From the NCBI RefSeq assembly GCF_003996855.1, contig NZ_NRQY01000001.1:169517-233516 (forward strand): a stretch of DNA of 64,000 nt. The letters run 5' to 3'. A model generated the notes under the pieces. The model worked only from the letters and a program-made list of their open reading frames with translations, did not search any database and was not told where the DNA came from. Shown here in pieces: positions 37,983 through 48,748 of this stretch (positions are counted from its first letter, which is position 1; each line of letters begins with the position of its first letter). The position numbers and the translations under genes are program-made. Origin of the DNA: Morganella morganii. Lineage in GTDB: Bacteria; Pseudomonadota; Gammaproteobacteria; Enterobacterales; Enterobacteriaceae.

Positions 37983-38847
37983 AAAAAATCATTCATCTGC
38001 CGCAGAAGTGGAAACCTTACTGCCTGCGGACTGTAACCAGGATGTGTATGAAGACCAGAGCACCGGCGCGGAACTGACCCGCAAGGATATCAACAGAGTC
38101 GCGTGGCGCTCCCTGCTGTTACAGGCATCCTTCAACTATGAGCGGATGCAGGCAGCGGGCTGGCTCTACGGATTACTACCCGCACTGAAAAAAATCCATA
38201 CTAATCAGCGTGATCTGGCGCGCGCCATGAAAGGCCATATGGGATTCTTCAACACCCACCCTTTCCTGGTGACCTTTGTTATCGGCATCATCCTGGCAAT
38301 GGAACGTTCCAAACAGGATGTAAACAGTATCCAGAGCACCAAAATTGCTGTGGGTGCGCCGCTGGGCGGGATCGGCGACGCCATGTTCTGGCTGACCCTG
38401 TTGCCTATCTGCGGCGGTATCGGTGCCAGCCTCGCCTTACAGGGCTCGATTCTCGGTGCTGTGGTGTTTCTGGTGATGTTTAACGTTGTGCATTTCGGTC
38501 TGCGTTTCGGCCTGGCGCACTATGCTTACCGGATGGGGGTTGCCGCCATTCCGCTTATCAAAGCCAATACCAAAAAAGTCGGCCATGCGGCCTCCATTGT
38601 CGGGATGACCGTGATCGGCGCACTGGTGGCGACCTATGTCCGGCTCTCAACCACACTGGAAATTACCGCCGGTGATGCGGTGGTGAAATTACAGATTGAT
38701 GTGATTGATAAGCTGATGCCTGCTTTCCTGCCGCTGGTATACACCTTGTCAATGTTCTGGCTGGTACGCCGTGGCTGGAGCCCGCTGCGTCTGATTGTAC
38801 TGACCGTGGCACTGGGTATCATCGGTAAATTCGCCCATTTCCTGTAA
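37972..38847 (+). CDS. agaD: PTS mannose-family EIID, GalNAc/GalN specific
   Basis: 291 residues from ATG 37972 (GAGGA 8 nt upstream). EIID pattern: SLLLQASFNYERMQAAGWLYGLLPALKKIH, GHMGFFNTHPFLVTFVIGI and KIAVGAPLGGIGDAMFWLTLLPI, then C-terminal TM helices. Partner of the IIC subunit. Confidence 0.94.
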   Translation: MASEKNHSSAAEVETLLPADCNQDVYEDQSTGAELTRKDINRVAWRSLLLQASFNYERMQAAGWLYGLLPALKKIHTNQRDLARAMKGHMGFFNTHPFLVTFVIGIILAMERSKQDVNSIQSTKIAVGAPLGGIGDAMFWLTLLPICGGIGASLALQGSILGAVVFLVMFNVVHFGLRFGLAHYAYRMGVAAIPLIKANTKKVGHAASIVGMTVIGALVATYVRLSTTLEITAGDAVVKLQIDVIDKLMPAFLPLVYTLSMFWLVRRGWSPLRLIVLTVALGIIGKFAHFL

Positions 38848-38862
38848 TAAGAGGAGTAACTG

Positions 38863-39297
38863 ATGCCGGGAATTATTTTATGTGGTCACGGGGGCTTTGC
38901 CTCCGGACTGGAAAAAGCCATGTTACAGATTATCGGGGAACAGGAAGATTTCGCTGCTGTTGATTTTCCGGCGGAATCCACCACCGCCCGCCTGACACAG
39001 GAACTGGACGCCGCGCTGGCGCTGATGTCACACTGCGACAGCGTGATTTTCCTGACCGATATCCTCGGCGGTACCCCGTTCCGGGTGGCGGCCACCCTGT
39101 CACAGGGCCGGGAAGACCGCGAAGTGATCACCGGCACCAATCTTCAGTTGCTGCTGGAAATGGCGCTGGAGCGGGATTCTCTCTCACCGGCCGATTTCCG
39201 CCGCGAAGCACTGGCCTGTGGTCACCGGGGACTCACCAGCCTGACAGATGAATTACAGCGTGAACGCTGCTGTGAAACAGAGGACGAAGGCATATGA
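38863..39297 (+). CDS. agaF: PTS mannose-family EIIA, GalNAc/GalN specific
   Basis: 144 residues. Phospho-acceptor His9 in ILCGHGGFASGLEKAM; FLTDILGGTPFRVA is the second family motif. It passes phosphate from HPr to EIIB. It overlaps agaA by 4 bp. Confidence 0.93.
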   Translation: MPGIILCGHGGFASGLEKAMLQIIGEQEDFAAVDFPAESTTARLTQELDAALALMSHCDSVIFLTDILGGTPFRVAATLSQGREDREVITGTNLQLLLEMALERDSLSPADFRREALACGHRGLTSLTDELQRERCCETEDEGI

Positions 39298-40433
39298 TTC
39301 AGCAAATCCGCGCCCGCCGTGTACTGACGGAATACGGCTGGCGGGAAAACCAGGCTGTGATGGTATCAGACGGCACCATTACCGCCATCACGCCGCTGAC
39401 GGCAAAAGAGACACAGTTTGATGCTGAGCAGCTCTGCCCCGCCTACATGGATACCCATGTCCACGGCGGACAGGGTATGGATGTGATGGATGATAATCCG
39501 CAGGCACTGAAGACGATTGCGGCATTTAAGGCACAACAGGGCGTCGCCGCCTGGCTCGCTACCACCGTGACTGCTCCGTTGCCGGATCTGCGCAGCACCC
39601 TCGCACGGATCGCTCGTTACTGTCAGCAGCAGACGACAACAGAACCGGTGGCGGAAGTGCTCGGCAGTTATCTGGAAGGCCCGTATTTCACACCACAGAA
39701 CAAAGGTGCGCACTCGCCGGAGCTGTTCCGTGAATTACAAATCAGTGAGCTGGATACCCTGATTGCCGATGCGGAAGGCACATTGAAAGTGATCGCACTG
39801 GCCCCGGAAAAACCGGAGGCGCTGAATGCCATCCGTCACCTGAAACGGCGCGGGCTGAATGTGATGCTCGGCCACAGTGCCGCCACGTATGAGCAGACCC
39901 TGGCGGCACTTGATGCCGGTGCTGACGGGCTGGTTCACTGTTTCAACGGCATGACCGGCCTGCATCACCGCGAACCGAGCATGGCGGGAGCGGGATTATC
40001 CGACCCGCGCGCCTGGCTGGAGCTGATCGCTGACGGGCATCATGTCCACCCGGCAGTGATGAGGATTGTCTGTCAGTGTGCCGCGCACCGCACGGTGCTG
40101 ATCACCGATGCCATGCGGGCTGCCGGACAACCGGACGGCATTTATGATATCTGCGGCCATGATGTCACTATGAAAGCGGGCATTGTCCGGACCGCCTCCG
40201 GCTGCCTGGCGGGCAGCACGCTGGCACTGGATGACGCCGTCAGCAGGATGATTACCGATACCGGTACACTGCCGGAAACCGCCATCCGCATGGCCTCCCT
40301 GCAACCGGCACAACTGCTGGGGATCACCGCGACACACGGTAGTATCTCTCCGGGAAAACGCGCGCATTTCAATGACCTGAACAGTGACTGGCGGGTAACA
40401 CAAACCTGGGTCCACGGACAGCCGGTCCGCTGA
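39294..40433 (+). CDS. agaA: N-acetylgalactosamine-6-phosphate deacetylase
   Basis: 379 residues, NagA-like amidohydrolase. Metal and substrate residues in CPAYMDTHVHGGQGMDVMD, EGPYFTPQNKGAHSPE, MLGHSAATYEQ and HCFNGMTGLHHREPSM, then ITDAMRAAG. It removes acetate from GalNAc-6-P to give GalN-6-P. NagA activity on GlcNAc-6-P is the alternative, but the operon argues for GalNAc. A terminator follows. Confidence 0.93.
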   Translation: MIQQIRARRVLTEYGWRENQAVMVSDGTITAITPLTAKETQFDAEQLCPAYMDTHVHGGQGMDVMDDNPQALKTIAAFKAQQGVAAWLATTVTAPLPDLRSTLARIARYCQQQTTTEPVAEVLGSYLEGPYFTPQNKGAHSPELFRELQISELDTLIADAEGTLKVIALAPEKPEALNAIRHLKRRGLNVMLGHSAATYEQTLAALDAGADGLVHCFNGMTGLHHREPSMAGAGLSDPRAWLELIADGHHVHPAVMRIVCQCAAHRTVLITDAMRAAGQPDGIYDICGHDVTMKAGIVRTASGCLAGSTLALDDAVSRMITDTGTLPETAIRMASLQPAQLLGITATHGSISPGKRAHFNDLNSDWRVTQTWVHGQPVR

Positions 40434-40448
40434 TTTCCTTTCATTCAG

Positions 40449-40477
40449 AGGTGCGGTTCTCTCCGCACCTTTCTTTT
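40449..40477 (+). terminator. Terminator after agaA
   Basis: AGGTGCGG-TTCTCT-CCGCACCT followed by a T-rich tract. It separates the agaZ-A unit from agaS-agaY. Confidence 0.85.
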
Positions 40478-40543
40478 CCTTATGTTTATTCGCCGGAGAT
40501 TTTTATATAACAGACTAATAAACAACAGCTTAATCATTTCACT

Positions 40544-40559
40544 TGTGGTGTAAATCACA
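40544..40559 (+). promoter_or_regulatory. CRP site upstream of agaS
   Basis: TGTGG-TGTAAA-TCACA, 9 of 10 consensus half-site bases. Supports catabolite control of the agaS-agaY transcript. Confidence 0.65.
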
Positions 40560-40561
40560 CT

Positions 40562-40652
40562 TTTCGTTTTCTTTTCATTGCTGCATTGATCCTTCGTTTT
40601 CCTTCCTGTAAATTGAAATAAAACCTCAAAACGAAACCAACCGAAAGATAAT
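40562..40652. promoter_or_regulatory. AgaR-like sites upstream of agaS
   Basis: TTTCGTTTTCTTTTCATT on the plus strand (40562-40579) and an inverted copy, TTTCGGTTGGTTTCGTTTTG on the minus strand (40630-40649). Both are less perfect than the agaR-agaZ sites. Placement fits repression of agaS-agaY. Confidence 0.5.
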
Positions 40653-40716
40653 GACGGATCGGGTGATCTTTTGATTCATTTCACTTTCGGCTGAACGTCA
40701 TGTAAAGGATGAAGCT

Positions 40717-42746
<2,030 letters not shown>

Positions 42747-42753
42747 CCCGTCA

Positions 42754-42788
42754 GGCGGCACTGTGTTCCCCCGCAGTGCCGCCTTTTT
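42754..42788 (+). terminator. Terminator after agaY
   Basis: GGCGGCACTG paired with CAGTGCCGCC, then five T. Confidence 0.9.
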
Positions 42789-42884
42789 CATCTGCGAAAA
42801 ATAATAAAAAAACAACAATAAAAAAGACTGTCCCGTAACACCCCTTAACCAATAAATTATAAAGAAGCTGAGGAGTACCCTACG

Positions 42885-44456
42885 ATGTCGCAGGAAAAGT
42901 CGTTTAAATCCAAACTCTGGGAATTTTTTCAAAGTCTCGGGAAAACCTTTATGTTTCCCGTCTCATTACTGGCTTTCATGGGGTTATTACTCGGGATAGG
43001 CAGTTCGGTCACCAGTCCTTCCGCTATCAGCAGTTTTCCGTTTCTCGGCAATGAATTTGTCCAGCTGACCTTTGGTTTTATGGCGATGGTCGGCGGCTTT
43101 GCTTTTACCTATCTGCCGGTGATGTTTGCCATGGCCATTCCGTTCGGGCTGGCAAACCGTAACAAAGCGGTCGGCGCCTTTGCCGGGTTTGTCGGCTATA
43201 TGCTGATGAACATGAGCATCAATTATTACCTGACCGTCACCCACCAGCTTGCCGACCCGGCGATGATGAAACAGGTCGGGCAATCCGTGGTTCTCGGCAT
43301 TCAGACACTCGAAATGGGTGTGCTGGGCGGGATTGTGGTCGGCGTTATCACCTATTTTCTGCATGAGCGTTTCCAGGATACGGTTCTGCATGATGCTTTC
43401 GCATTTTTCGGCGGCATCAGGTTTGTGCCGATTATCACCGCGCTGACGCTGTCTCTTGTCGGCCTGGCGATTCCGTTCCTGTGGAAATATGTGGCGATGG
43501 GGATTGCTGGCATCGGCCATATCATTCAGAGCACCGATGTTTTCGGTCCGTTCCTGTATGGTGTCGGCGTGCTGCTGCTCAAACCGTTCGGGCTGCATCA
43601 TATTCTGCTGGCGATGGTGCGTTTTACCCCGGCCGGCGGCACGGAATTTGTTGACGGCTATGAAATCGCCGGGGCGCTGAATATTTTCTACGCCGAACTG
43701 AAAGCCGGACTGCCGTTCAGCCCGCATGTCTCGGCCTTCCTGTCACAGGGCTTTATGCCGACCTTTATCTTTGGTCTGCCGGCCGTCGCCTATGCTATTT
43801 ACCGCACAGCAAAACCGGAAAATCGTCCGGTGATCAAAGGATTATTACTGTCCGGGGTTCTGGTTTCTGTCGTGACCGGGATTTCCGAACCGATTGAGTT
43901 CCTGTTCCTATTTATCGCGCCGGTACTCTATATCTTCCACATTATTATGTCCGGCCTTGCTCTGCTGGTGATGGCTCTGCTCGGTGTGACTATCGGTAAC
44001 ACTGACGGCGGGATTCTGGATCTGCTGATCTTCGGCATCATGCAGGGAACGACCACCAAGTGGTATCTGGTGTTCCCGGTCGGGATTATCTGGTTCGCTA
44101 TCTACTTCTTTGTCTTCCGCTGGTACATTCTGAAACATGATGTCAAAACACCGGGCCGTGAAGATGCCGCTGACGACGCAGCACAGGCGGTGAAAGCCAA
44201 TACAAAAGCGCGCGGTAAAGCCAGATACGATCACAATCTGATCCTCACCGCCCTCGGCGGCAAAGAGAATATTGATTCGCTGGATAACTGTATCACCCGT
44301 CTGCGTCTGGTGGTGAAAGATATGGATAAAGTGGATCAGAAAACCCTGAAAGACGCCGGTGCCCTCTCTGTTGTGGTGCTGGATGCCCATAGTGTGCAGG
44401 TGATTATCGGCCCGCAGGTGCAGAGTGTGAAATCCGGTATTGAAGCCTTAATTTAA
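42885..44456 (+). CDS. malX: PTS EIICB, maltose/glucose family (MalX-like)
   Basis: 523 residues. EIIC (about 1-430) is GLC-family with VSGISEPIEFLFLFIAPVLY (VVTGISEPIEF here), the substrate-site motif, and GLHHILLAMVRFTPAGG. EIIB is C-terminal with Cys469 in LDNCITRLRLVV. It has no EIIA and would use EIIA-Glc. The true sugar is uncertain: E. coli MalX takes glucose and maltose poorly and is defined by its pairing with MalY, which follows here by 12 bp. Confidence 0.9.
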   Translation: MSQEKSFKSKLWEFFQSLGKTFMFPVSLLAFMGLLLGIGSSVTSPSAISSFPFLGNEFVQLTFGFMAMVGGFAFTYLPVMFAMAIPFGLANRNKAVGAFAGFVGYMLMNMSINYYLTVTHQLADPAMMKQVGQSVVLGIQTLEMGVLGGIVVGVITYFLHERFQDTVLHDAFAFFGGIRFVPIITALTLSLVGLAIPFLWKYVAMGIAGIGHIIQSTDVFGPFLYGVGVLLLKPFGLHHILLAMVRFTPAGGTEFVDGYEIAGALNIFYAELKAGLPFSPHVSAFLSQGFMPTFIFGLPAVAYAIYRTAKPENRPVIKGLLLSGVLVSVVTGISEPIEFLFLFIAPVLYIFHIIMSGLALLVMALLGVTIGNTDGGILDLLIFGIMQGTTTKWYLVFPVGIIWFAIYFFVFRWYILKHDVKTPGREDAADDAAQAVKANTKARGKARYDHNLILTALGGKENIDSLDNCITRLRLVVKDMDKVDQKTLKDAGALSVVVLDAHSVQVIIGPQVQSVKSGIEALI

Positions 44457-44468
44457 CAGGAACTGAGC

Positions 44469-45641
44469 ATGTACAATTTTGATGAAATAATTGAGCGCAA
44501 AAGTGACCGCTGCCGGAAATGGGATCATCAGTATGTCTGCTCCCGCTTCGGGGATGTCCCGCAGGATTTCATTCCGTTGTGGATAGCCGATATGGATTTC
44601 AAATCCCCGCCCGCGGTGATTGATCGCTTCACACAGGTGGCACAGCACGGCACCTTCGGCTACACTTGGTGCTTTGATGAGTTTTATGACGCGGTTGTCC
44701 GCTTTCAGGCACAGCGCCATCAGGTGACGGTTCAGCCGGAGTGGGTCACGCTCAGTTACGGCACCGTTTCTACCCTGCACTATCTGGTGCAGGCATTTTG
44801 TCAGCCCGGTGACTGTGTGATGATGAACACCCCGGTCTATGATCCGTTTGCCCACGCAGTGACCCGGCAGAATGTCACGGTGCTGACCAATCCGCTGGTG
44901 GCGCGGGACAACCGCTATCACCTTGATTTTGAGCATATAGAGGCGCAAATGCGCGAACACCGGCCGAAAGTCTGGCTGTTCTGCTCGCCGCACAATCCGT
45001 CCGGCCGTATCTGGACGGCGGCGGAGATAAAACAGGTCTCGGATTTGTGCCTGCAATACGGTGTTCTGCTGGTGATTGATGAGGTACACGCGGAACATGT
45101 GCTGTACGGCAGTTTCACCGGCTGTCTGCGCCCCGGATGTGCCGCGCCGGAGAACCTGATCCTCCTGACGTCCCCGAATAAAGCCTTTAATCTCGGCGGG
45201 CTGAAAACGTCTTACAGCATTATTCCCGATCCGGCACTGCGGGTACGGTTCCGCCGTCAGCTGGAGAAAAACTCCATTACTTCCCCTAATCTGTTCGGGG
45301 TATGGGGCATTATTGAGGTCTATAACAACAGCACTGACTGGCTGGATGAGCTGAACAACTATCTGAGAGGTAATGCGGACTATCTGACACAGGCCGTGGC
45401 GGATCATTTCCCGGACTGGCAGATGATGCAGCCGGAATCCTCTTACCTCGCTTGGGTTAATATCAGTGCCACCGGACGCACCGCTACGGATCTGACACTG
45501 GATTATGCCCGGCAGACCGGCGTGGTGGTTGAGGACGGCAGCCATTATGTGGCGGATGGAGAACAGTATCTGCGGATTAACTTCGGCACACCACGCGCAC
45601 TGCTGGAGGAGGCAGTAAAACGTCTGAAAAACGCCGGATAA
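44469..45641 (+). CDS. malY: MalY-type PLP-dependent cystathionine beta-lyase
   Basis: 390 residues, the length of E. coli MalY. Fold type I aminotransferase: PLP Lys238 in LTSPNKAFNLGGLKTS, CSPHNPSGRIW, VIDEVHAEHVLYG, and a C-terminal LRINFGTPRALLEEAVKRL. MalY cleaves C-S bonds and, in E. coli, also represses MalT by binding. No malI repressor gene adjoins malXY here. Confidence 0.92.
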   Translation: MYNFDEIIERKSDRCRKWDHQYVCSRFGDVPQDFIPLWIADMDFKSPPAVIDRFTQVAQHGTFGYTWCFDEFYDAVVRFQAQRHQVTVQPEWVTLSYGTVSTLHYLVQAFCQPGDCVMMNTPVYDPFAHAVTRQNVTVLTNPLVARDNRYHLDFEHIEAQMREHRPKVWLFCSPHNPSGRIWTAAEIKQVSDLCLQYGVLLVIDEVHAEHVLYGSFTGCLRPGCAAPENLILLTSPNKAFNLGGLKTSYSIIPDPALRVRFRRQLEKNSITSPNLFGVWGIIEVYNNSTDWLDELNNYLRGNADYLTQAVADHFPDWQMMQPESSYLAWVNISATGRTATDLTLDYARQTGVVVEDGSHYVADGEQYLRINFGTPRALLEEAVKRLKNAG

Positions 45642-45643
45642 CA

Positions 45644-45688
45644 GAAAAAAAATTGGCGGCCTTGCTGTATTCCGTCAACAGGGCCGCC
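45644..45688 (-). terminator. Terminator of the CsrB-like RNA (also serves malY)
   Basis: On the minus strand GGCGGCC pairs with GGCCGCC in an extended stem with TTG/CAA partial pairing, followed by AATTTTTTTT. The A-run on the plus strand sits at 45644-45651. Confidence 0.88.
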
Positions 45689-46112
45689 ATAATTACCGAT
45701 GTTTTACCTAATACTAACAACACTTAACTGCTCTGATTTGTCATGCGTACTTCAGTGAAAATCTATTTTCATCAGAGCGTCGGGGCATGACACCTGTCAG
45801 CTCTTACTTCCCTGTAACGGTAAATTCCTTTTACCGTCCCCTTCCCGGGGTAAATCCGTTTATTACCTGTGGTGATAAAGCACAGGCTCCCTGATAATAC
45901 ATCCGTGTGGTAAGTCCGTTTACACTGGGCAACCTTGTCCGGTAACATCCGTTTATGTCCCTGAGAGATATATCCTTTATCCCGATAAATCATTAAAAAA
46001 TAATTCCTTTATTTTTTAAGATAATAACGTGTCATTCAGGTTATATTCGCATCCTTGCGGACATATTAACTTATAACAATCCGGTTATAAGAAACATCTG
46101 TAATAACTACAG
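45648..46112 (-). ncRNA. CsrB/RsmB-family CsrA-sequestering RNA
   Basis: Read on the minus strand, this untranslated stretch has about 16 GGA motifs, many exposed in hairpin loops. Examples are GCA-AGGA-TGC near 46045, AAAAAATAAAGGAATTATTT, GATAAAGGATATATC, ACAT-AAACGG-ATGT, GTGTAAACGGACTTACCACAC and ACGGTAAA-AGGAA-TTTACCGT (45817-45837). The 3' end has an 8-bp GCTCTGAT/ATCAGAGC stem and a strong terminator. Dense GGA loops plus a terminator define CsrB, CsrC and RsmB. Length of about 465 nt is near RsmB. The 5' end is uncertain; hairpin TTATAAC-CGGATT-GTTATAA (46071-46090) also has GGA in its loop. Confidence 0.8.
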
Positions 46113-47117
46113 TTTTTTAATATTTCAGTGGTATGTCTGAGTGTTAATTCATAATTCACATTCGGCGTGAATTATAAAATAATTCTTCGTCACTTCATTG
46201 AGTTTGAGAGTAATAACGTGGACACAGTTTCAATTTACATTTAAAACATTCAAAGGCCAATAGGAAAATACTCAATTTAAAACAAGGCCGGTATATCTCT
46301 TACGTAAAATAAACATAGAACCATATCCCTTATTACGGTTAAAGATTATCATCATAGAATATATCGTCAATAAGAAATGGATTAGCTTTATACGTAAACA
46401 GTCTTTTTTTTGCCATTGTTTCTTTTATTAGAATTTCTTTACCTTACATTTGTGATATAAAAACGTGAAGCGACGGCATTAAACACCAAATAATCACAAA
46501 AAACAGACTAAAAATCCACCAAGGCATATCATATAATTATTTTGATAAAATTTAAGGCCGAATTATTTCTTGTGACAATTCTGTATTTTTAGGATAAAAC
46601 CCATCTCATATGTAAACATATAATTTTATAAAAATACACATAATTCATTGATTATAATAAAAGCACACACTGATTTTCTGTATTGTGTTTTTTACAAAAA
46701 ACAATAATATGGCTATAAAGTAACAAAAGCACAACAGGAATACATTAATGATAATAACCATTACCAGTAAAATCACGTAATCCTTTTTTACCTTCGCCCG
46801 CTTATTTAAGATAAAAGCACACCTTTAATTGATTTGTATTATTTAATAAACTAATTTCTAATATAATTCTATTACCTGAAAATGGAAATATCTTATTTAA
46901 ATAAAACTCAGCTAACAGTTCCTTCTAAGAAGAGTCTCACATTACCCGCAAACCGGTTCCGGAAGAGAATATTATCATTACCGTTTCATTATCAAAATGA
47001 GAGGATATCATTCTCATACTGCGCAAATCCTGTTTTACCTCTTTTCATCTGCCCTGCTGACCGGTACGGAAAGCGCTTCGCAAATACCGGGTGATACATT
47101 TCACAAATCACAGATGA
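46113..47117. other. Long AT-rich non-coding region between the CsrB-like RNA and xanQ
   Basis: About 1 kb without a credible gene. It holds a perfect inverted repeat ATAATTCAC-N7-GTGAATTAT (46151-46175), placed as an upstream element of the minus-strand RNA. It also holds a weaker one, ATGAGA-N9-TCTCAT (near 47000). The 70-codon frame at 46882-47094 has no ribosome binding site. The AT-richness suggests an H-NS-bound regulatory region. Confidence 0.5.
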
Positions 47118-47135
47118 TTTAAGAGATCTCTCACA
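47118..47135. promoter_or_regulatory. UvrY/GacA-type palindrome
   Basis: The minus strand reads TGTGAGAGATCTCTTAAA, 17 of 18 positions equal to the E. coli csrB/csrC UvrY site as I recall it (TGTGAGAGATCTCTTACA). It lies 113 bp upstream of xanQ and about 1 kb from the probable 5' end of the CsrB-like RNA. Confidence 0.6.
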
Positions 47136-47248
47136 TTTCTATTTCTTTATCGCGCCGCTGGTTCAGTTATTGCTTTATTCCCTGTACCAACGATCCGCTG
47201 AGGCCGACGTATGACCTCTCATTCCATTTATTATAAAAGGAGAGAAGG

Positions 47249-48730
47249 ATGTCAGATCTCAATCATCCAACCTCTGATCTAATCTATCAGCTGGACGACA
47301 AACCCCCGTTTTTCCAGGCCCTTCTTGGTGCGGTAACCCATTTATTGGCCCTGTTTGTTCCGATGGTCATGCCTGCTCTGATTGTGGGCAAAGCACTGGA
47401 TTTATCTGCCGATACCACGGCTTATCTGGTTTCGATGGTGATGATTGCCTCCGGAATCGGTACCTGGATACAGGTTAACCGCTACGGACCGATGGGCTCC
47501 GGCCTGTTATCTATCCAGTCGGTCAATTTTTCATTTGTGACTGCCATGATTGCCATCGGTACTGCCATGCGCAGTGACGGAATTCATGAAGAACTGATTT
47601 TGTCCTCTCTGCTCGGCGTTTCTTTCGCCGGTGCTTTCCTGGTTGTCGGTTCCTCTTTTGTACTGCCTTATCTGCGCCGGATAATCACCCCGACTGTCAG
47701 CGGCGTGGTGGTGCTGATGATCGGCCTGAGTCTTATCAAGGTCGGGATTATCGACTTCGGCGGCGGGTTCTCTGCCAAATCGGCAGGCACATACGGCAAC
47801 TATGAAAATATCGGCGTGGGATTACTGGTTCTTCTGGTGGTAATCGGCTTTAACTGCTGCAAAAGCCCGCTGCTGCGGATGGGGGGTATCGCCATTGCTC
47901 TGGTGGCGGGTTACATTGCCTCGCTGTTCCTCGGACTGGTGGATTTCAGCACCTATCAGAACACCGCATTTATTACTGTCCCGGTGCCATTTAAATTCGG
48001 CTTTTCATTTAATTTCACCCAGTTCCTGGTGGTCGCCATTATTTATATCCTCAGTGTGCTGGAAGCGGTCGGCAACCTGACGGCAACGGCTATGGTGTCC
48101 AATCAGCCGATTAAAGGGGAGGTGTACCAGAACCGGCTGAAAGGCGGAGTCATGGCAGATGGTGTGGTGTCCGTTATCGCATCAGCCCTCGGTTCACTCC
48201 CGCTGACCACCTTTGCCCAGAACAACGGTGTGATCCAGATGACCGGTGTGGCCTCCAGCTATATCGGACGCTTTATTGCTGTGATCCTGGTGTTCCTCGG
48301 CCTGTTCCCGGGAATCGGCTGGTTCTTTACCACTATTCCGGCACCGGTACTGGGCGGAGCGATGACACTGATGTTCTCGATGATTGCCATTGCCGGGCTG
48401 CGCATTATTATCTCCAACGGCCTGCGCCGCCGCGAAACCCTGATTGTGGCGACCTCGCTGGGTCTCGGATTGGGTGTTTCTTATGATCCGCAGATCTTCA
48501 GCATCCTGCCGCCGTCTTTATATATCCTTGCAGAGAACCCGATCTGTGTCGGCGGCCTGACTGCGATTATCCTGAATCTGCTCATCCCGATCGGGCAGCC
48601 GCGCAGTGCAGCCAACGAGGAAGAGCCGGATATGCTGGCAGAAGAGCTGGAAGCGATGCTGGATATCCCGGATGCAGAGCGCGACCTGCCGGATATGGCA
48701 ATGAGTGCGGAGAGTAAACGCGTTATCTGA
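47249..48730 (+). CDS. xanQ: Xanthine:H+ symporter XanQ (NCS2)
   Basis: 493 residues. The N-terminus MSDLNHPTSDLIYQLDDKPPFFQALLGAVTHLL closely follows E. coli XanQ. Functional motifs are present: SVNFSFVTAMIA (helix 3), LSVLEAVGNLTATAMVS (helix 8, substrate Glu) and FAQNNGVIQMTGVASSYIGR (NCS2 signature). Fourteen TM segments expected. GGAGAGAAGG lies just before the ATG. It converges on an AegA-family gene, as purine-catabolic genes cluster in E. coli. Confidence 0.94.
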   Translation: MSDLNHPTSDLIYQLDDKPPFFQALLGAVTHLLALFVPMVMPALIVGKALDLSADTTAYLVSMVMIASGIGTWIQVNRYGPMGSGLLSIQSVNFSFVTAMIAIGTAMRSDGIHEELILSSLLGVSFAGAFLVVGSSFVLPYLRRIITPTVSGVVVLMIGLSLIKVGIIDFGGGFSAKSAGTYGNYENIGVGLLVLLVVIGFNCCKSPLLRMGGIAIALVAGYIASLFLGLVDFSTYQNTAFITVPVPFKFGFSFNFTQFLVVAIIYILSVLEAVGNLTATAMVSNQPIKGEVYQNRLKGGVMADGVVSVIASALGSLPLTTFAQNNGVIQMTGVASSYIGRFIAVILVFLGLFPGIGWFFTTIPAPVLGGAMTLMFSMIAIAGLRIIISNGLRRRETLIVATSLGLGLGVSYDPQIFSILPPSLYILAENPICVGGLTAIILNLLIPIGQPRSAANEEEPDMLAEELEAMLDIPDAERDLPDMAMSAESKRVI

Positions 48731-48748
48731 TAACCTGACTTCCGTCTG

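Noticed and set aside
45772..45993. 73-codon minus-strand ORF after malY
   Set aside because: It lies wholly inside the GGA-hairpin array of the CsrB-like RNA; its composition reflects the repeats, and the AAAGGA ahead of its ATG is itself one of the hairpin-loop GGA motifs.
46098..46112. CTGTA-N5-TACAG as a UvrY box for the CsrB-like RNA
   Set aside because: Too short and lacking the AG..CT inner bases of the 18-bp UvrY/GacA site.
46882..47094. 70-codon plus-strand ORF in the gap before xanQ
   Set aside because: No Shine-Dalgarno, atypical composition and no recognisable motif in a very AT-rich stretch.
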